A stretch of DNA of 64,000 nucleotides from Zarea fungicola (Eukaryota; Ascomycota; Sordariomycetes; Hypocreales; Cordycipitaceae), in the NCBI GenBank assembly GCA_900169235.1, contig FWCC01000052.1, positions 128,242 through 192,241 of the forward strand. The letters are read 5' to 3'. Below, one piece after another: positions 22,332-36,991 of this stretch (position 1 is its first letter; each line of letters opens with the position of its first letter). The translations under genes were made by a program, and so were the position numbers. Below the pieces are notes generated by a model. It did not search any database and was not told the origin of the DNA. It saw only the letters and a program-made list of their open reading frames with translations.

Positions 22332-25300
22332 ATGGATGACAGCCAGAGACTTTCTATACTCAACCCATGGCCAAAGCTGCTTCCTGGCGCGACGCTACTA
22401 CACAAACTTGTGTGGCCAGCCTGCGATGATACTGCCCTAGAGTACCTATCGCATGGCGTCATCACCAAGATTTCTTATAAGTCTCTTCATGATGCCGCCG
22501 ACGCGCTTGCTTTGCGCATCTCCGAGTCGTGCGGCTCTGTCAAGGGCCAACCTATTGTTCCTGTTCTCCTGCAACAGTCTCCAGATTTATACATTACGCT
22601 GCTAGCTATTCTCAAAACAGGAGGTGCTTTTTGTCCCATTAATCTAGATGCCCCCCCAGAAAGAGTTCAGTTTATATTGAAAGATGTCGGCGCAAAAGTG
22701 GTCGTCTCCAGTCCAGACCTGTCGGGGAAGTTACCTCGAGGTGCTGGAATTATTATTCTACATGCTTCTGACCCTCATGCTTCCGGGGACGCTGACCAGG
22801 ACAATCATACTGTTAATATGCGAATTCCTTTACCCGAGGATCTTGCCTATGTAATGTATACTTCTGGTTCAACAGGGACGCCTAAAGGTGTCTCAATCTC
22901 TCATTCTGCTGCAGCGCAAGCGTTGCTCGCCCACGACGCCCATATTCCGAGTTTCTCAAAGTTTTTTCAATTTGCGTCACCGACATTTGATGTCTCCGTG
23001 TTTGAAATCTTCTTCCCACTGTTTCGTGGCAAGACTCTTGCCAGTGCCAGTCGACAAGAGACACTAGACGACTTGCCTGCCGTTCTGCGGCAAATGGAGG
23101 TTGACGCATGCGAGCTCACCCCCACCGTGGCATCGAGTCTACTCAGAAAAAGACAAAACGCACCAAAACTTAAGCTTCTGTTGACTATTGGCGAAATGTT
23201 GAGCCCGTTGGTTGTAGAGGAATTTGGTGGCAGTGATTCTCACACTAGCATCCTCTGGGCAATGTACGGGCCAACCGAGGCAACAATTCATTGGTACGTC
23301 TGCGCAGCTTTGACGTTGACTTATGCATACATGCGCTACATCAATGCTAATATTTATGACCAACAGCACACTGCAGCCCGATTTTCAAGCTACTTCATCG
23401 ACTGGAAACATCGGAACACCATTGTCAACCGTCTCCTGCTTTATCATCAAACCAGCTGTTGACGAGTTGGGTTCAAAAAACTTCGAAATACTCCCAATTG
23501 GTGAAGTCGGTGAACTCGCCGTCGGTGGTACACAACTGGCGACCGGGTACCTCAACAACGCCGAGAAGACTGCCGCTGCCTTTATTGATTCACCTTATGG
23601 CATTGTATATCGCACTGGTGATAAAGCTAGGCTTCATCAAGATGGCACACTTGAGTGTATGGGGCGAATTGCTGATGGTCAAGTCAAGCTACGCGGGCAG
23701 CGCATTGAGCTGGGCGAGATTGAGCATGCAATCCTGAAAACAAGGGGATGCCATGGCGTCTCAGTGAGAGTTATAGGTGCGATACTGGTTGCTTTTTGCG
23801 CAGTGGAGAGTTTTATCACAGAAGACGACATTACTGGGACCTGCACGGAATGGCTGCCACAGTTTATGGTACCAGGCGAAGTGATTCTGATGGAAGAGCT
23901 GCCCAGATTACCTAGTGGCAAAGTTGATACAAAAATACTGCAAACAGAGTTTGAACAGTCGAAAGACCAGTTCAAAGCCGGCGAAGACATCATTGAAAAT
24001 GTGGACGAAAATCTTCTACAAGTGCTGCAAGGCTTCTTTGGTTCAGACTTGAGCTCCAAAACTGACTTGGTCCGGCGGGGGCTGGATTCCCTGACAGCGA
24101 TTGGTCTCTCATCCAACTTGCGGCGAGCTGGCTATGACATTAAAGCGACCTCACTACTGAAAGTGAAGACAATTGGAAACATACTCTCTACGGCAATAAA
24201 AATTGAGACTGCAGACAGCGACGCCGTTGATGATACCTCGATCAGCTACACCGGGAAGCTTCAAGAAATCCAAACTCACGAACTTGAATCAGAGCTTGCA
24301 CATCGTCAAGTACAAGATGTTATTCCCTGCACAAGCTTGCAAATAGCTATGCTCTCCGAGACACTGCGCATTGGATCGGCATATTGGAATACTGTTCAGC
24401 TGGAAGTCTGCACCACGACCACGCCAAGCGACATCCTTGTCGCAATACACAGGCTAATTAGCCACAATGAAGATCTGCGGTCTGGCTTTCTACAACATGA
24501 TTCTACATTTTATTGCATTATTTTTGATGGAATTCATCCAAACTGCGTTACTATTTCTAACGAGCCGGCTCCGCCCACAACGACCAGCAGCTCGCTCTTA
24601 CAACCCTTCAAAATCCACATCCAGCAAACTGCCAAGCCTGGCGTATACCATATTCAATTACACTTGCATCATTCAATATACGATGGCTGGACACTGGATC
24701 TTCTAAAATCGGATCTAGCGAAAGCCATTAGTAAAGAACGTCTGCCAGAGCGAGCCCAGTTCCGAGATGTGGTCTCATTCTTACAATCAAGGACGCGCGA
24801 GCAATACGATGAAAGAGCCAAAGTATTTTGGGCGGATTATCTATTCGGTTGGAGCAAATCGCCGTTTCCTCGATTAACACCAAAGGTGGCCAAATCATCT
24901 CAGATCCAGACCACACAGCTCCTGTGTAAACTGCCGAAGGGTGGCAACCAGACGTACACTGGAAGCAAGCAGATCCCATTCCAAGCGGCACTTTCTCTAG
25001 TCTGGGCTGGTATTGTTGGCCTACAGGACGTCGTGGTTGGCTCGGTTACTTCTGGAAGGACAATTCCAGTGAATAACATTGAAAACATCATGGGACCCTG
25101 CATCGCTTCGCTGCCTCTGCGCATCAACATGGAATCTATGACAACAATCGATGACCTTGTTAACAGCATATCCTCGAGTAACCGACGTATGATGGATCAT
25201 ACAACGCTGTCACAGTTGGGCATCAAGAAGCTTGCCAATCTATATGGCGGTGACCAGCTGTACGATGTTCTTTTTGTGTACCAAGAGTCTCCAGAACACC

Positions 25301-28300
25301 AGAATTTGGCAGGCTGCTTCGTCCAAGAACTTTCACACATTGATCGACTAGAAACGAGGCTAGTCCTTGAAGTGTATCCAGGTCAAGATGAAGTCATCCT
25401 GCAGGCTACCTTCCACGACGCGGATTTCCCACCCGATCTGGTTGAGATTATTCTCCGTCAAATTTCGCAGATCTCTTTCAAAATATGTGAAAACCCCCAT
25501 GCACTTCTTAGCTCAGTAACATGTTTTGAGCAAGATATCTCAATCTACAATCTCAACCTGGAGAATATGAAGTGTCCACCGAGTCTGGATGATCTTGCCA
25601 GCATCGTTGAGCACGCGGTGGCTCTTTACCCTGATCGACTAGCTGTGTCTTTTGCAACCGAAATTTCGCCTGCAATCTTCAATCCTAATGCAATCTCATT
25701 TTTCGAACTGAACCGGAACGCGAACCGGATTGCACATTTCCTTTTGAGCCAAGGCGTGAAGGCTGGTGACATAATACCCATCGTCATGAACAAATCTATT
25801 CGCCTCTATACCACCATCCTGGGCATTTTAAAAGCAGGATGCGGATATTTACCACTTTTGCCTACTACACCACAAGCGAGAATTGCAGAAATCTTTAACC
25901 AGGCGGGGTCTAGCCTTTGCCTGGCAGACGAAGGCTCGCTGCGGGCTATCCCCCCTATGAGCACAGTTCGTTTAATTTTGATTGACGAGGAGTCAATGGA
26001 AGACTTTTCCGGTACGAATCCCTCTGTCAGAGTTGATCCTAGCAGTCCAGCGTATGTTATCTATACTTCTGGAACGACTGGAACTCCCAAGGGTGTCACC
26101 GTCAGCCAAAAGAACATTGCCAGTAATGTTACATACCTTGGAGCTACGTATCCCGAAGCAAAAGATAAACCATTGAATTTTCTGCAGGCTTGCTCTCAAG
26201 CGTTTGATGTGTCTGTCTTTGAGATATTCTACGCTTGGCATAGAGGCATGTGCCTTTGTGCAGCACCAAATGATGTACTGTTCGCAGATCTTGAAGAGGC
26301 GATTCGAAAGTTCGAAATTACACATTTAAGCTTAACACCGACTATTGCGTCTCTTATTGATCCCGTCAATGTTCCTACAGTCGATTTTCTAGTAACTGCT
26401 GGTGAACCCATGACGAATGCTGTCCATGCTCGTTGGAATCAACTCCTCTGGCAGGGCTATGGCCCTTCGGAAACGACAAACATTTGCTCCGTTAAGAAGA
26501 TGTCTGCCGATGACTATATTGAGCATCTCGGACTAGTATTTGATAATACTTCAGTAGTTGTACTGCAGCCAATGAGCTTTTCCACTCTTCCTATAGGGTG
26601 GGCAGGTGAACTCTGCTTTGGCGGTGATCAAGTCGCCAATGGTTATCTCAACATGCCTCGATTAACTGCTGAAAAGTTCTTCGAGCATCCCACGTATGGC
26701 AGAATCTACAGGTCGGGGGACCTTGGGCGGATGCTGCCCGATGGATCCTTGGTAATTCTTGGTCGCATTGACGACCAAATTAAACTTCGAGGACAACGGA
26801 TAGAAGCCGCTGAAGTAAACGGCATTGTTTCCCAAGTTACTGCTGCAACTGCTGCTGTCACTCTTGTCCTGAAGCAGAAGGATTCTATTGGCGAGTGGCT
26901 GGTTACGTTTTACGCCGGAAGTGACAGTGCAAAGGACCTTCATGTTCTGGACCCCGTCGCGGAGCTTCAAGGAGCCGTTTTTGCAGAGTTGCATTCGCGA
27001 CTTTTGCCATACATGGTGCCATCCTATTTAATTCCCGTTTCTCATATCCCACTCACATCAAGTGGAAAAGTTGACAAGAGGGCTATCAATGCAATGTTCT
27101 CGCAATTGTCCAAAGAATATCTTCAAACTGTCGTACATAGCACCACAAGAGATGATGACAGAGATTGGAATGAGGCTGAGCGGTCCGTCGCCTTGGTCAT
27201 GGCTGATTCTCTCGGCGTTCCTCGTGCAGAAATCGGTAGATGGACTCCCTTGGCCATTTTAGGATTGGATTCAATCTCTGCCATTCAAGTTTCAAGAAGT
27301 CTGAGTACTGCGTTTACCATCACTGTACCAATCTCAGCCGTTTTAAAGCGGCCTACTGTGGCACAGCTAGCAAAGATGCTGGGCCATCGCCAAGCAAACC
27401 AGAAGACTGTCTCTTCACGACAGTATTTCGATCAGCAATTCTTGAAATCGATCACGGATATCCTTGCAAAGGAAAGTAAAACTGTATGCGAAGTTTTACC
27501 TTGCTCACCGCTTCAAGAAGCAATGGCTTCTCGTGGCAAGAAAAGCTATTACAATAAGTCCCTACTGCGTCTGCGCGTTGACCCTTACGAAATGCGCGGC
27601 TACTGGCAGCATATGTGTGATCGCCATAGCATTCTTCGTACTTGCTTCGTGTCTACAAGCAGCACAAAATACCCCATTGCACAATTTGTACTTGCGAGTT
27701 GGGAGCTTCCATGGCACGAATTTACAGTTACGCAGCCGTCACTCGATAACGCAATCGGAGAGCATCTTGCTCTGGTTCCCGAGCCACTAGACTCAAACAC
27801 GCCACCGCTATCATTGGCACTCATTAGATATCGAGAATCTAGTTTTCTTTCGTTTATATGCCACCATGCTTTGTACGATGGTGTTGCGATGGAGTGCCTC
27901 TGGCGCGAGGTCGAGGCGCTAGCTCGTGGTGAGCAACTGAGGCCTGCCATCTCCTATGGGCCTTTTATTCATCCAATCATGAATCTTCCGGAGGACAATG
28001 AAAAATTCTGGAAGCAACAGCTTGTCAACTTTCAACCAGCCTTGCTATTTCCACATTTTGATCAGAAGTCCATTGAGCAGGTCACCCACACCATCACCAT
28101 CGATCGATCTCTCCACACCGCTCAGCATCGTATTAAGTCTCTTGGTATATCGCTTCTTTCAGTGTGCCAAGCCGCAATTACAAGGGTATTGGCACAAGTA
28201 AGCCAACAGAACGATGTGTGTTTTGGCAACGTCATGAACGGTAGAACTATTAGTGTAGATGGTATTGAGCGACTTGTTGCGCCTTGCTTCAACACTGTGC

Positions 28301-31300
28301 CCATTCGCCAGAATCTATCAACTCCAGTGGCAAATATTGACTTGGCCAAGGATCTCCTGGAGCTAAACACCGAGCTACTAGAGCATCAGTTTACGCCTCT
28401 GCGCCAAGTTCAGAAAATTGCCGCGACAGACACAAGAAGTTTGTTTGATGCACTGTTGTTGGTACAGCAGCCTCTCCAGGAAATGGATGATAAGATCTGG
28501 ACGCTGGAAGAAGATGCAGGGACAATGGACTTGCCACTGGTCTGCGAAGTCACCCCATGTCCGAGTCTCGATTCACTGATTCTTGATCTTCACTACGACA
28601 TGACCTCTGTGCCCATTGAGCTTGCGACCGGAATTGCGGAGTTATTCAAGTACATTTTTCGACAAATTCTTGAGTCTCCTCATGCAATTATGGGACAGGA
28701 GACTATCCCTGACTCACTACGTGATGGAATTCGTCACCATCGACTCCACTTTGTTAGTGACGAGATTGATGAGCTTGAGACTGAAAACAGCGACTTTTCT
28801 TGGACAGAGGAAGAACTTGCTGTTCGAAACGTTCTGTCCGAGCTATCCGAAGTATCAACTGGAAACATTGAGCGCACTACCAGCCTTTTTAAACTTGGAC
28901 TTGACAGCATTAATGCGGTCCAGGTTGCGTCATTGCTGCGCCAGAGACATTACCTTGTTTCCGCCTCAGATATTGTCGAGTGCCAGAGCTGCTTGAAAAT
29001 TGCGAGGAGAATATTTGAGAATGGCTATAAGCCAAAGAAAGATCCCGGGCAATATGACTTTGCTGCATTCGACATGGAAGCCCGCCCATTACTTCAGGAA
29101 ACCCCTCTGGTGCTCGAAGTCCTTCCATGTACGCCAATGCAGTGTGCAATGCTCTCTTCATTCCTCTCTTCAGAGGGTATCAACTACCTCAATGTAGTCA
29201 GCCTGGAGATGCAAGAGGGAATTAGCGCAATGAATGTGGCAGACAAGTGGGCAGATCTGACAAAGGCTCACTCGATGCTCAGAACAGGCTTCGCACCCAT
29301 TCGACATACTGACTGCACATATGCGATGCTCCAGTATGAGAATACATCACAGCGTCAAGTTATGCATATATCACAAAGCTTTGATCACACCTCCTGGATG
29401 CTGGATGTCTCGAAGGATATTCAAACAGATCTACGCCAGCCGCCATGGAGATTAGCCATTGTGACTAGAAGCGACAGAGTTACCGTTCATTTGGCCATTC
29501 ATCACGCTATTTACGACGCTACTTCGCTTCAGCAAATGTTAACATACTTCGGCAAACTTTTAACTGGTCACACAGTGCAGCCTGTGGAAGATGCTCACAT
29601 CGGCCTGTCTCAAATTGTGCAGCGCAGCAAGGGAGAAATGGAAGCTGCTTCTTCATTTTGGAAGCAAATGGGAGAAGAAGTAACGGTCAACAAGTTTCCT
29701 GTACTCACACCCTTGAGGGAGGTTGACAGACATATTTTGACTGAAGGGATTTCTTCCGTGCTTGCAGTTTCTGACATACATCAAATGACAAAAGCTTTGG
29801 GGATATCGGTGCAAACCGCGATTCTAGCTTCATGGACAAGAGTTCTTGCATGCTACACTGGAGAAGAAGCTGTTGTTTTTGGAGTCACGCTCTCAGGTAG
29901 AACCTGTGAGTCCACTATAAACACGCCGATTCCATGCCTCACGACTGTACCCGTCGTTGCTCAAAATACAGCGTCAAATAGAAACCTTCTCGATCAACTG
30001 ATGAAGTGGGTTTCTAATATGCATCAGCATCAGTTTCTTCCACTAAGTCGAATTCAGAAAGAACTGGGCTACCCAGCTGCAGCTGTCTTTGACACACTTG
30101 TTGCTTACCAGAAGATTGAGCAAGACATTCATGAGCGTCCCTGGATTCAAAAAGAAGATGACGCCACAGTCGAGTTTCCTGTATCTCTCGAGGTTGAACC
30201 ATCCCTAGACGGTACCATACACATACGCCTGACCTATTTTAGCGACGTTCTACCTTCTGAACAAGCCAGGCTCCTTCTTCAGCAGTTTGATGCCACAATT
30301 GAGAATCTCCTCAGATATCCCGATGGGCAGCAAAGCGACCTACATTCACTAAAATCCGAAATATTTGCCATCTCTCCTCCTTTGGAACCAATTATGCACG
30401 CGCCGGTTGAGCTCTTGCACCAATTTGTGGAAATGCGGGCAAGGCTTAACCCCGACAGGCTTGCTTTGGAGCATGTGAGCGGATTCCACGAAAATGAGCC
30501 AATACGCAAGCGGTGGACATTTGCTGAGCTCGATTCCATGGGTAATAGAGTCGCAAACATGCTGTCCAGTCGAACTACTGCAGGTAGCATTATTGCAGTT
30601 CATTTTGACAAATACCCTGAAGCCTATTTTGCGATTTTGGGAATCTTGAAATCTGGCTCGGCTTTTGTCGCTCTGGATTTCAATGCTCCAAATGCTAGGA
30701 AAGAGTTCATTCTGCAGGATTCAAGCGCGCCTATTCTTTTGACAGGTGGCGAGGATGTCATTGACTTTGATGTGCCATGTCCCGTTATTGTGGTTGATGA
30801 AGCTCTGTTGAATGAATACTCCGAATCACCATGTGCAGTCAATGGAGAGGTCTCGCCCAGCAGTACGTGCTACTGCCTATACACTTCTGGTACTACAGGC
30901 ACTCCAAAGGGCTGTGAAATTACCCATGAAAATACAGTTCAGTGCATGATGGCATTTCAAGATCTGTTCAAGGGCCATTGGGCTGATAATTCGAGATGGC
31001 TTCAATTTGCTGCTCTCCACTTTGATGTGTCAGTCTTGGAACAATACTGGAGCTGGTCCGTTGGAATGGCAGTTGTTGCTGCCAAGAAAGACCTCATCTT
31101 GGATGATTTGATTGGTTTCATCAACAATGTCAACATTACCCACATCGATTTGACACCTAGCCTGGCCAGACTGACTCATCCCGATACTGTACCCAGTCTC
31201 TGCCAAGGAGTTTTCATTACTGGTGGCGAACAGCTCAAGCAGGAAATCCTGGATGCTTGGGGCTCCAAGGCCGTTATTTACAATGCCTATGGTCCGACCG

Positions 31301-34300
31301 AGGCAACTATTGGTGTAACCACCTACCAACGTGTCCCGCAGAATGGACGACCCAGCAATATTGGCAGACAGTTTCGAAACGTGGGTTCCTACGTCTTTCA
31401 GAAAGATACTGAAATTCCAGTTTTCCGAGGCGCCGTGGGTGAACTCTGCGTCAGTGGCAAGCTCGTCGGAAAGGGCTACCTCAATCGACCAGATCTCACT
31501 ATGGAGAAATTCCCCATACTCAAGATCTTTGGAGAGAGAATTTACAGAACTGGTGATCTGGTTCGTATTCTGCATGATGGATGCTTTGAATTTCTTGGCC
31601 GCGCCGACGATCAAGTGAAACTACGTGGTCAGCGATTGGAACTCGGAGAAATTGATCATGTCATTCGATCCGTATCAACCATTCACGACGTAGCTACGCT
31701 GGTCGCGAAACATACACTGAGTGGAAAAGATGTTCTTGTGTCATTTATTGTGCGTGAGAAAATGAACGGGGCACCGTTATGCGTTCTCAAGGACAGCAAT
31801 GGCATTAGCTCCGAAGCAAAGGATGTCTGCCGCGATAAGCTGCCAGGATACATGGTTCCGTCGTACTTTCTGTTGCTTCCCTACATCCCATTGTCCCCTA
31901 ACAACAAAGCCGAAGCGAAGCAATTGAGAAAGATATTTGCAGAGCTCTCACAGGAGGATTTGGTCAGCTTTGGCTCCTCGGCCATGAAACGAATGGTTGA
32001 CACGGAGGGCGCGAACTATCAGACGCTGATTAATCTGATCTCGAAGTTTTGCAACTTGGATCAAGATATATTAACACCATCAGCCAGCATTTTTGACTTT
32101 GGTGTGGATTCAATCACAGTGCTACAACTCTCTCTATTCCTGGTCGATGGCGGATTTGCCACTGCATCGCCAGCGCTAATTCTTCGCAATCCGGTTGTGG
32201 CTGATCTTGCTTTTGCTTTATCAAACACTTCTTTACGCGACGCAGCCACCGAACTTCGGCAAGTAAAACTGGCAGTTCAAGCATGCGAGCACAAATTCAG
32301 GTCTCTAGTCTTCAGGGAGCTTTCCTTGTCTCCTTTAGAAGTAGAGTATATTTATCCATGCTCTCCGCTGCAACAAGGCATGCTTGCAAAGACTGCTGTC
32401 GAGGATGGCCAAGGATCTTATTTCAACACCTTTAGACTTTTATTGAAGCCCAATGCCTCTCTTATACGTTTTAAATACGCGCTGAAGTCTTTGATTGCAA
32501 CGGAACCTATACTCCGTACAACTTTCATTCATTCTCCCGCCGGTTATATTCAGGTTGCCCGGCGTGCATTGGAACTACCATATAAGGAATACTGTCTGGC
32601 GCGAAATGAAAACCTGGATAAGCTGCTTGACTCGATGCGACAGGAATGGATTGTGGCGAATACTCCTCAACTGCGCGTGCCACTAGAAGTTGTTGGTGTT
32701 GCCGATGAGAACAATTCTACTTGGATCATCTTCCACATTTTTCACGGCTTATATGATGGCACAAGCTTTGAGCTAATGATGAAGAAGCTTGTAAGCCTAT
32801 ACAACGGCTCTGAAACCCAACCAGGCAGCTCCTTTTCGGTGGCACTTTTGCATGGACCGCTGAGAAATCATGACGACGCGAAGGAGGAGTGGAAAAAGCA
32901 TCTTCAAGGCTGGTCTCCTGCCAACTTGTCGCTTGCTGCTGCAGATAATAGCAGCGTCCCGATTTCCGCCGCGAAAGTATTGGAAATTTCCAAGATTGAG
33001 AACCTTCGCTCGCGCAACAATGTCACCCTACAAACTGTGCTCCTCGCAGCTTGGTCAGCTGTACTGCAAAACTACAGTGCCAATGCCGTCACCACCGGGG
33101 TCATTGTATCTGGACGATTGATCAATATTCCGGGGGTTGATCTGGCTATTGGGCCACTTTTTAATACGCTTCCATTCTTTGCGAACCTTTCCCCCGGGCA
33201 GAGTTGGGAGATCCTGCTGAAGCGGTGCCAACGCTTTAACGCAATGGTGCTTGAAGATCCTCACGTCCCGTTGCAGCAGTTGCAAAAGTGGACATCGAGT
33301 GGCAAGTCCTTGTTCGAAAATTTATTTGCTTATCAGATTGAGGACAAAGAGATGGCGGCTCGTGACATGCCTTGGCATATTCAGGACGGTGGCCTGAATC
33401 CTGACTATCCACTGGCTTTGGAGGTTACGAAACGATGCGACGGGAGTATGCAGCTCCTTCTCGTTGCACAGAGCGATGTGACAAATGAAGCAAAACTCAA
33501 CCGACTTTTAGTTGAATTCGAAGACATGTTGGAGAGCATGGGAAAAAATGGTGCCGTCCCCATTCAGGTTCCGTCGGATCTGCCTCACGTATCCAAGGAA
33601 GAAGAAGAAGCAAAGACAGTTACCGAAACGAGCCCTTTTGACTGGACCCCCAATGCCAATATCATGCGACAGGAACTTCAAGCTTTATCTAATGTCCCCG
33701 ATGCTGATATCACGGCTTCAACTACTTGGCTCGAGCTTGGCCTGGATAGTATTGACGCGGTGCAGCTTTCAGCACGTTTAAAAAGACAACATTTAGCAAT
33801 TAGCCCGTCGACAATCATGAAGGAAGGATCTTTTAAGAACATTGTCAAGGCACTAAATTCATTACCGACTAGCACCGAGGGCAGAGAAGCCAGTGTTGCG
33901 CAAGATATCAAGAAAAACCTCCGTAATCATGTCGAAGCAGCTGGAATCGACATTTCCACAATCGAAGGCGTCTTCCCTACAACTCATCTGCAAGATTCAA
34001 TGGTCGCTGGCATGATTGAATCGGATTTCGCCTGGTATTTCAATCATGAAATATTAGAAGTTGCACCAGGTATTGATGGGTCTACGCTCCAGACAGCCTG
34101 GATGAAGCTATTCGAAGCCTCACCGATCCTACGAACGGGTTTCGTGGAGGTATCCGATCCGAAATCCGAGATGATATATGCCCAAGTCGTGTACAAGAAC
34201 TTGCCAGCAATAGAAACGGTGGTCCTAGGCTCCATGGATGATTTAAAGGGCGTCATAGAGAAAAGCACAAGCCATGCCATCTCAAATGCAGCCAGGACTG

Positions 34301-36991
34301 GCCTAGTAAGTCTGGTCCTCGCTAGGCTTGAAGACAGGATGTTCTATGTTCTGTCAATATCCCATGCCCTATATGACGGCTGGTCTCTTGGTTTGCTTCA
34401 TGAGGACCTAAAGGCCGCATACGAGGGTGAAATCACGCCTAGACCCTCGTCCGAAAATTTCCTGTTTCGATCATCCAACTCGCTTACTTCAGAAGCGACG
34501 GACTTTTGGACCAACTATTTGGACGGTGTCGTATCTACTACAATCTGTGAGGCGTCTTTCTCAACTACTCCCCCAGCCGCGAGGGCTGAGAAAATGTCTG
34601 CTGTCAAAATGGAGAAGATTAATGCATTCTGTCGAACCCAAAAGATTAGCCTGCAATCACTATGCCAATCCTGCTGGGCCATCATTCTGGCCCGCAGAAC
34701 ACGCTCTCTCGATGTCGTTTTTGGTGCCGTACTCTCTGGGCGCGATTTTGAAGATGCAGAAAATCTCATGTTTCCAACCATGAATACCGTTGCCGTTCGA
34801 TGCATTCTACACGGATCCATCCACTCGTTTTTGCAATACATGGAAGACAACATTAGCGAACTTCGATCCTATCAAATGTTTCCCCTACGAAAAGCAAAAG
34901 CAGTGGCCAATTTAGATGGCAGAGTCTTCTTTGATTCTCTATTCTTGCTGCAAAAGTCCCATTCGACAGAGGCTAGTACTTCGCAGACTCTTTTCAAATC
35001 GGTACAGGGATCGGCTAGTGTTGACTACCCAGTCTGTGTGGAGGCTGCTGTCGCCGAGGGCTTCCTTGAATGGACAGTTGCTTGTCAAAGTCAGTCTGAG
35101 CTTGCCGATGAACTGATTGACGAGTTGGATTCGACTATTCGATACGTTCTACATAACGCTGACGAGGAGATTGTGGCATTTACTCGCGCAGGCGTGCAGA
35201 TTGCGGGATGTCGGCCCATGGAGTTTGCTCAAAACAAAAATACTGATACTCAAAGTGAGAAAGATGTACTGCCTATAGGATGGAACTCAACTTCCAGTAC
35301 AATTCGACAGGTCTTGAGCCAGGTCTCCAACGTCCCCGAGGAATCAATCAAGGCATCTAACAATCTCTACCACCTCGGTCTTGATTCCATAACTGCCATC
35401 AAGGTATCTACTTTGCTCAAGCAGCAAGGTTTACATCTTCGCCCGACGGATCTGGTACGCGCTCCCAGCATCATGCACATGGCGGAGCTGGCAAAATCAA
35501 TGAAAGATGGAATTGAGACGCCCTATGAGGGACAAAGAAGCTGGGAATCCTGGACAGTACCGGAAAATGTCGGCATTGATGAGATTTTGCAGCAGGTTGG
35601 CATCAGCCAAGGCCACGTCGAGTACATTCTCCCCGCGCTGCCCATGCAAGTCTACATGATAAGCACCTGGCAAAATACAAACGGCAAGATATTTTATCCC
35701 GAGTTCACATACACATTATCTGGATCAGTCTCGGCAGTGGATGTATACCGGGCCTGGACACAGGTGGTGGAGCAACTTCCCATGCTTCGCACAAGTCTTG
35801 TGGCTACTGGGCAGGAGGAGCTACCGTTTATTCAAGCCATCACCAAGCCTGGCGTCGCCTTCTCTGGCCAACAGCCTTTTGTGAATTTCACTGTCGAACA
35901 AGGACTTGATGACCCATCGGTACTGTTGCTGCGCTTGCGAATCCATCATGCCCTGTACGATGGCGTCAGTCTACCCGCCACCATGGACGCTCTCCTCACC
36001 AGTCTACGCGGAAGTGTTCCGGAAGCCCCAATCTCGATGCATCAATGGGCGCACAATGCCGTTTCCACCCACACAATGGCGACTCGGAATTCCAGAAAGG
36101 CATTTTGGACAAATTACCTCAATGGCTATAACTCTACGCCGCGCGAAGATGCCTTTACCGGGCCACGAACATCACTCTTTAAACCAGGAGCCTTTGCCAA
36201 CGCAACTGAACTAAGTGCTGCAGCGGCAAGATACGGAATAAGCACACAGGCAATCATCTTTGCTGCCTATGCCCTCTGCATTGCACGTCATGAAACGGCA
36301 GACAAGAAGGACCACGATTATTCTGACAGGAGCAGCAACAGCAGCGTCGTGTTTGGCATCTACTTGGCGAATCGAACCGATGAGCGCAGCCCCGAAACCC
36401 TTCCCACACTCAACCTAGTCCCGCTACGAGTATTTCTACCGAGTGGCGGTGATGATGCAGATATTGTGCACATGGCGCTGCAGATACATAAAGATGTGCA
36501 GACGCTCTCGACCACCAACGGCGAAGAGGGCAATGCCAATGTCGGGCTGTGGGAGATTGCGCAGTGGACGGGTGTCAAGGTGAATAAATTTGTCAATTTC
36601 TTGACGCTACCCACGGTATCTGAAGGACAGCATCAGCAGCAGCCAGACATGCGACTGACTGCTACTCCTGCTGCCGCTGCTGAGCAAAGCCAGGCTGTGG
36701 CAACGCCACCAGAGGACGTCGCTACAGAGCGCGGTCTCGACTGTGTATTGATTGCGAATAATGTAGTTCGAAATGCTTATCCGGTAAGTTATCTATACTG
36801 ATTTTTACTTTTTGTTTTAAAAGACCAAATAAAAAGGCTAACAGCGATGAAAAAAGGACTCTGTTGACGTCGAATTCGCCATTCGAGATGGCCTCTTGGA
36901 CATTGGCATCTTTGGCCCACAAGAATTCATTACAGATATGGAAGCAAATGAGTTGCTGGAAAACATGGTTCGAAGACTGCAGGATATCTAA
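22332..36991 (+). CDS. sidC: Ferrichrome/ferricrocin-type siderophore NRPS, A-T-C-A-T-C-T-C-A-T-C-T-C-T-C
   Basis: Three exons, 22332-23293, 23367-36783 and 36857-36991, encode 4837 aa. Domains (residues): A1 about 15-520, T1 Ser562, C1 637-1050, A2 1057-1560, T2 Ser1622, C2 1692-2112, T3 Ser2167, C3 2233-2655, A3 2665-3182, T4 Ser3235, C4 3312-3718, T5 Ser3781, C5 3852-4265, T6 Ser4327, C6 4402-end. All three A domains keep YTSG(S/T)TGTPKG, YGP(T/S)E and LRGQR. All six T domains keep the DS phosphopantetheine serine. There is no thioesterase, and the terminal C domain is expected to cyclise the product. Intron 1 lies inside A1 and restores EATIHCTLQPDFQATSSTGN. The last intron adds the normal C-domain end. 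The likely product is a cyclic hexapeptide with three N5-acyl-N5-hydroxyornithines; the exact small residues (Gly/Ser/Ala) are not deducible with certainty. Start at 22332 has good context (AAACCATGG). Confidence 0.94.

Noticed and set aside
32700..34395. C4 and C5 as dead condensation domains
   Set aside because: Only the first, non-catalytic His of HHxxxDG is replaced; the second His and the DG are kept, so loss of function is not supported.
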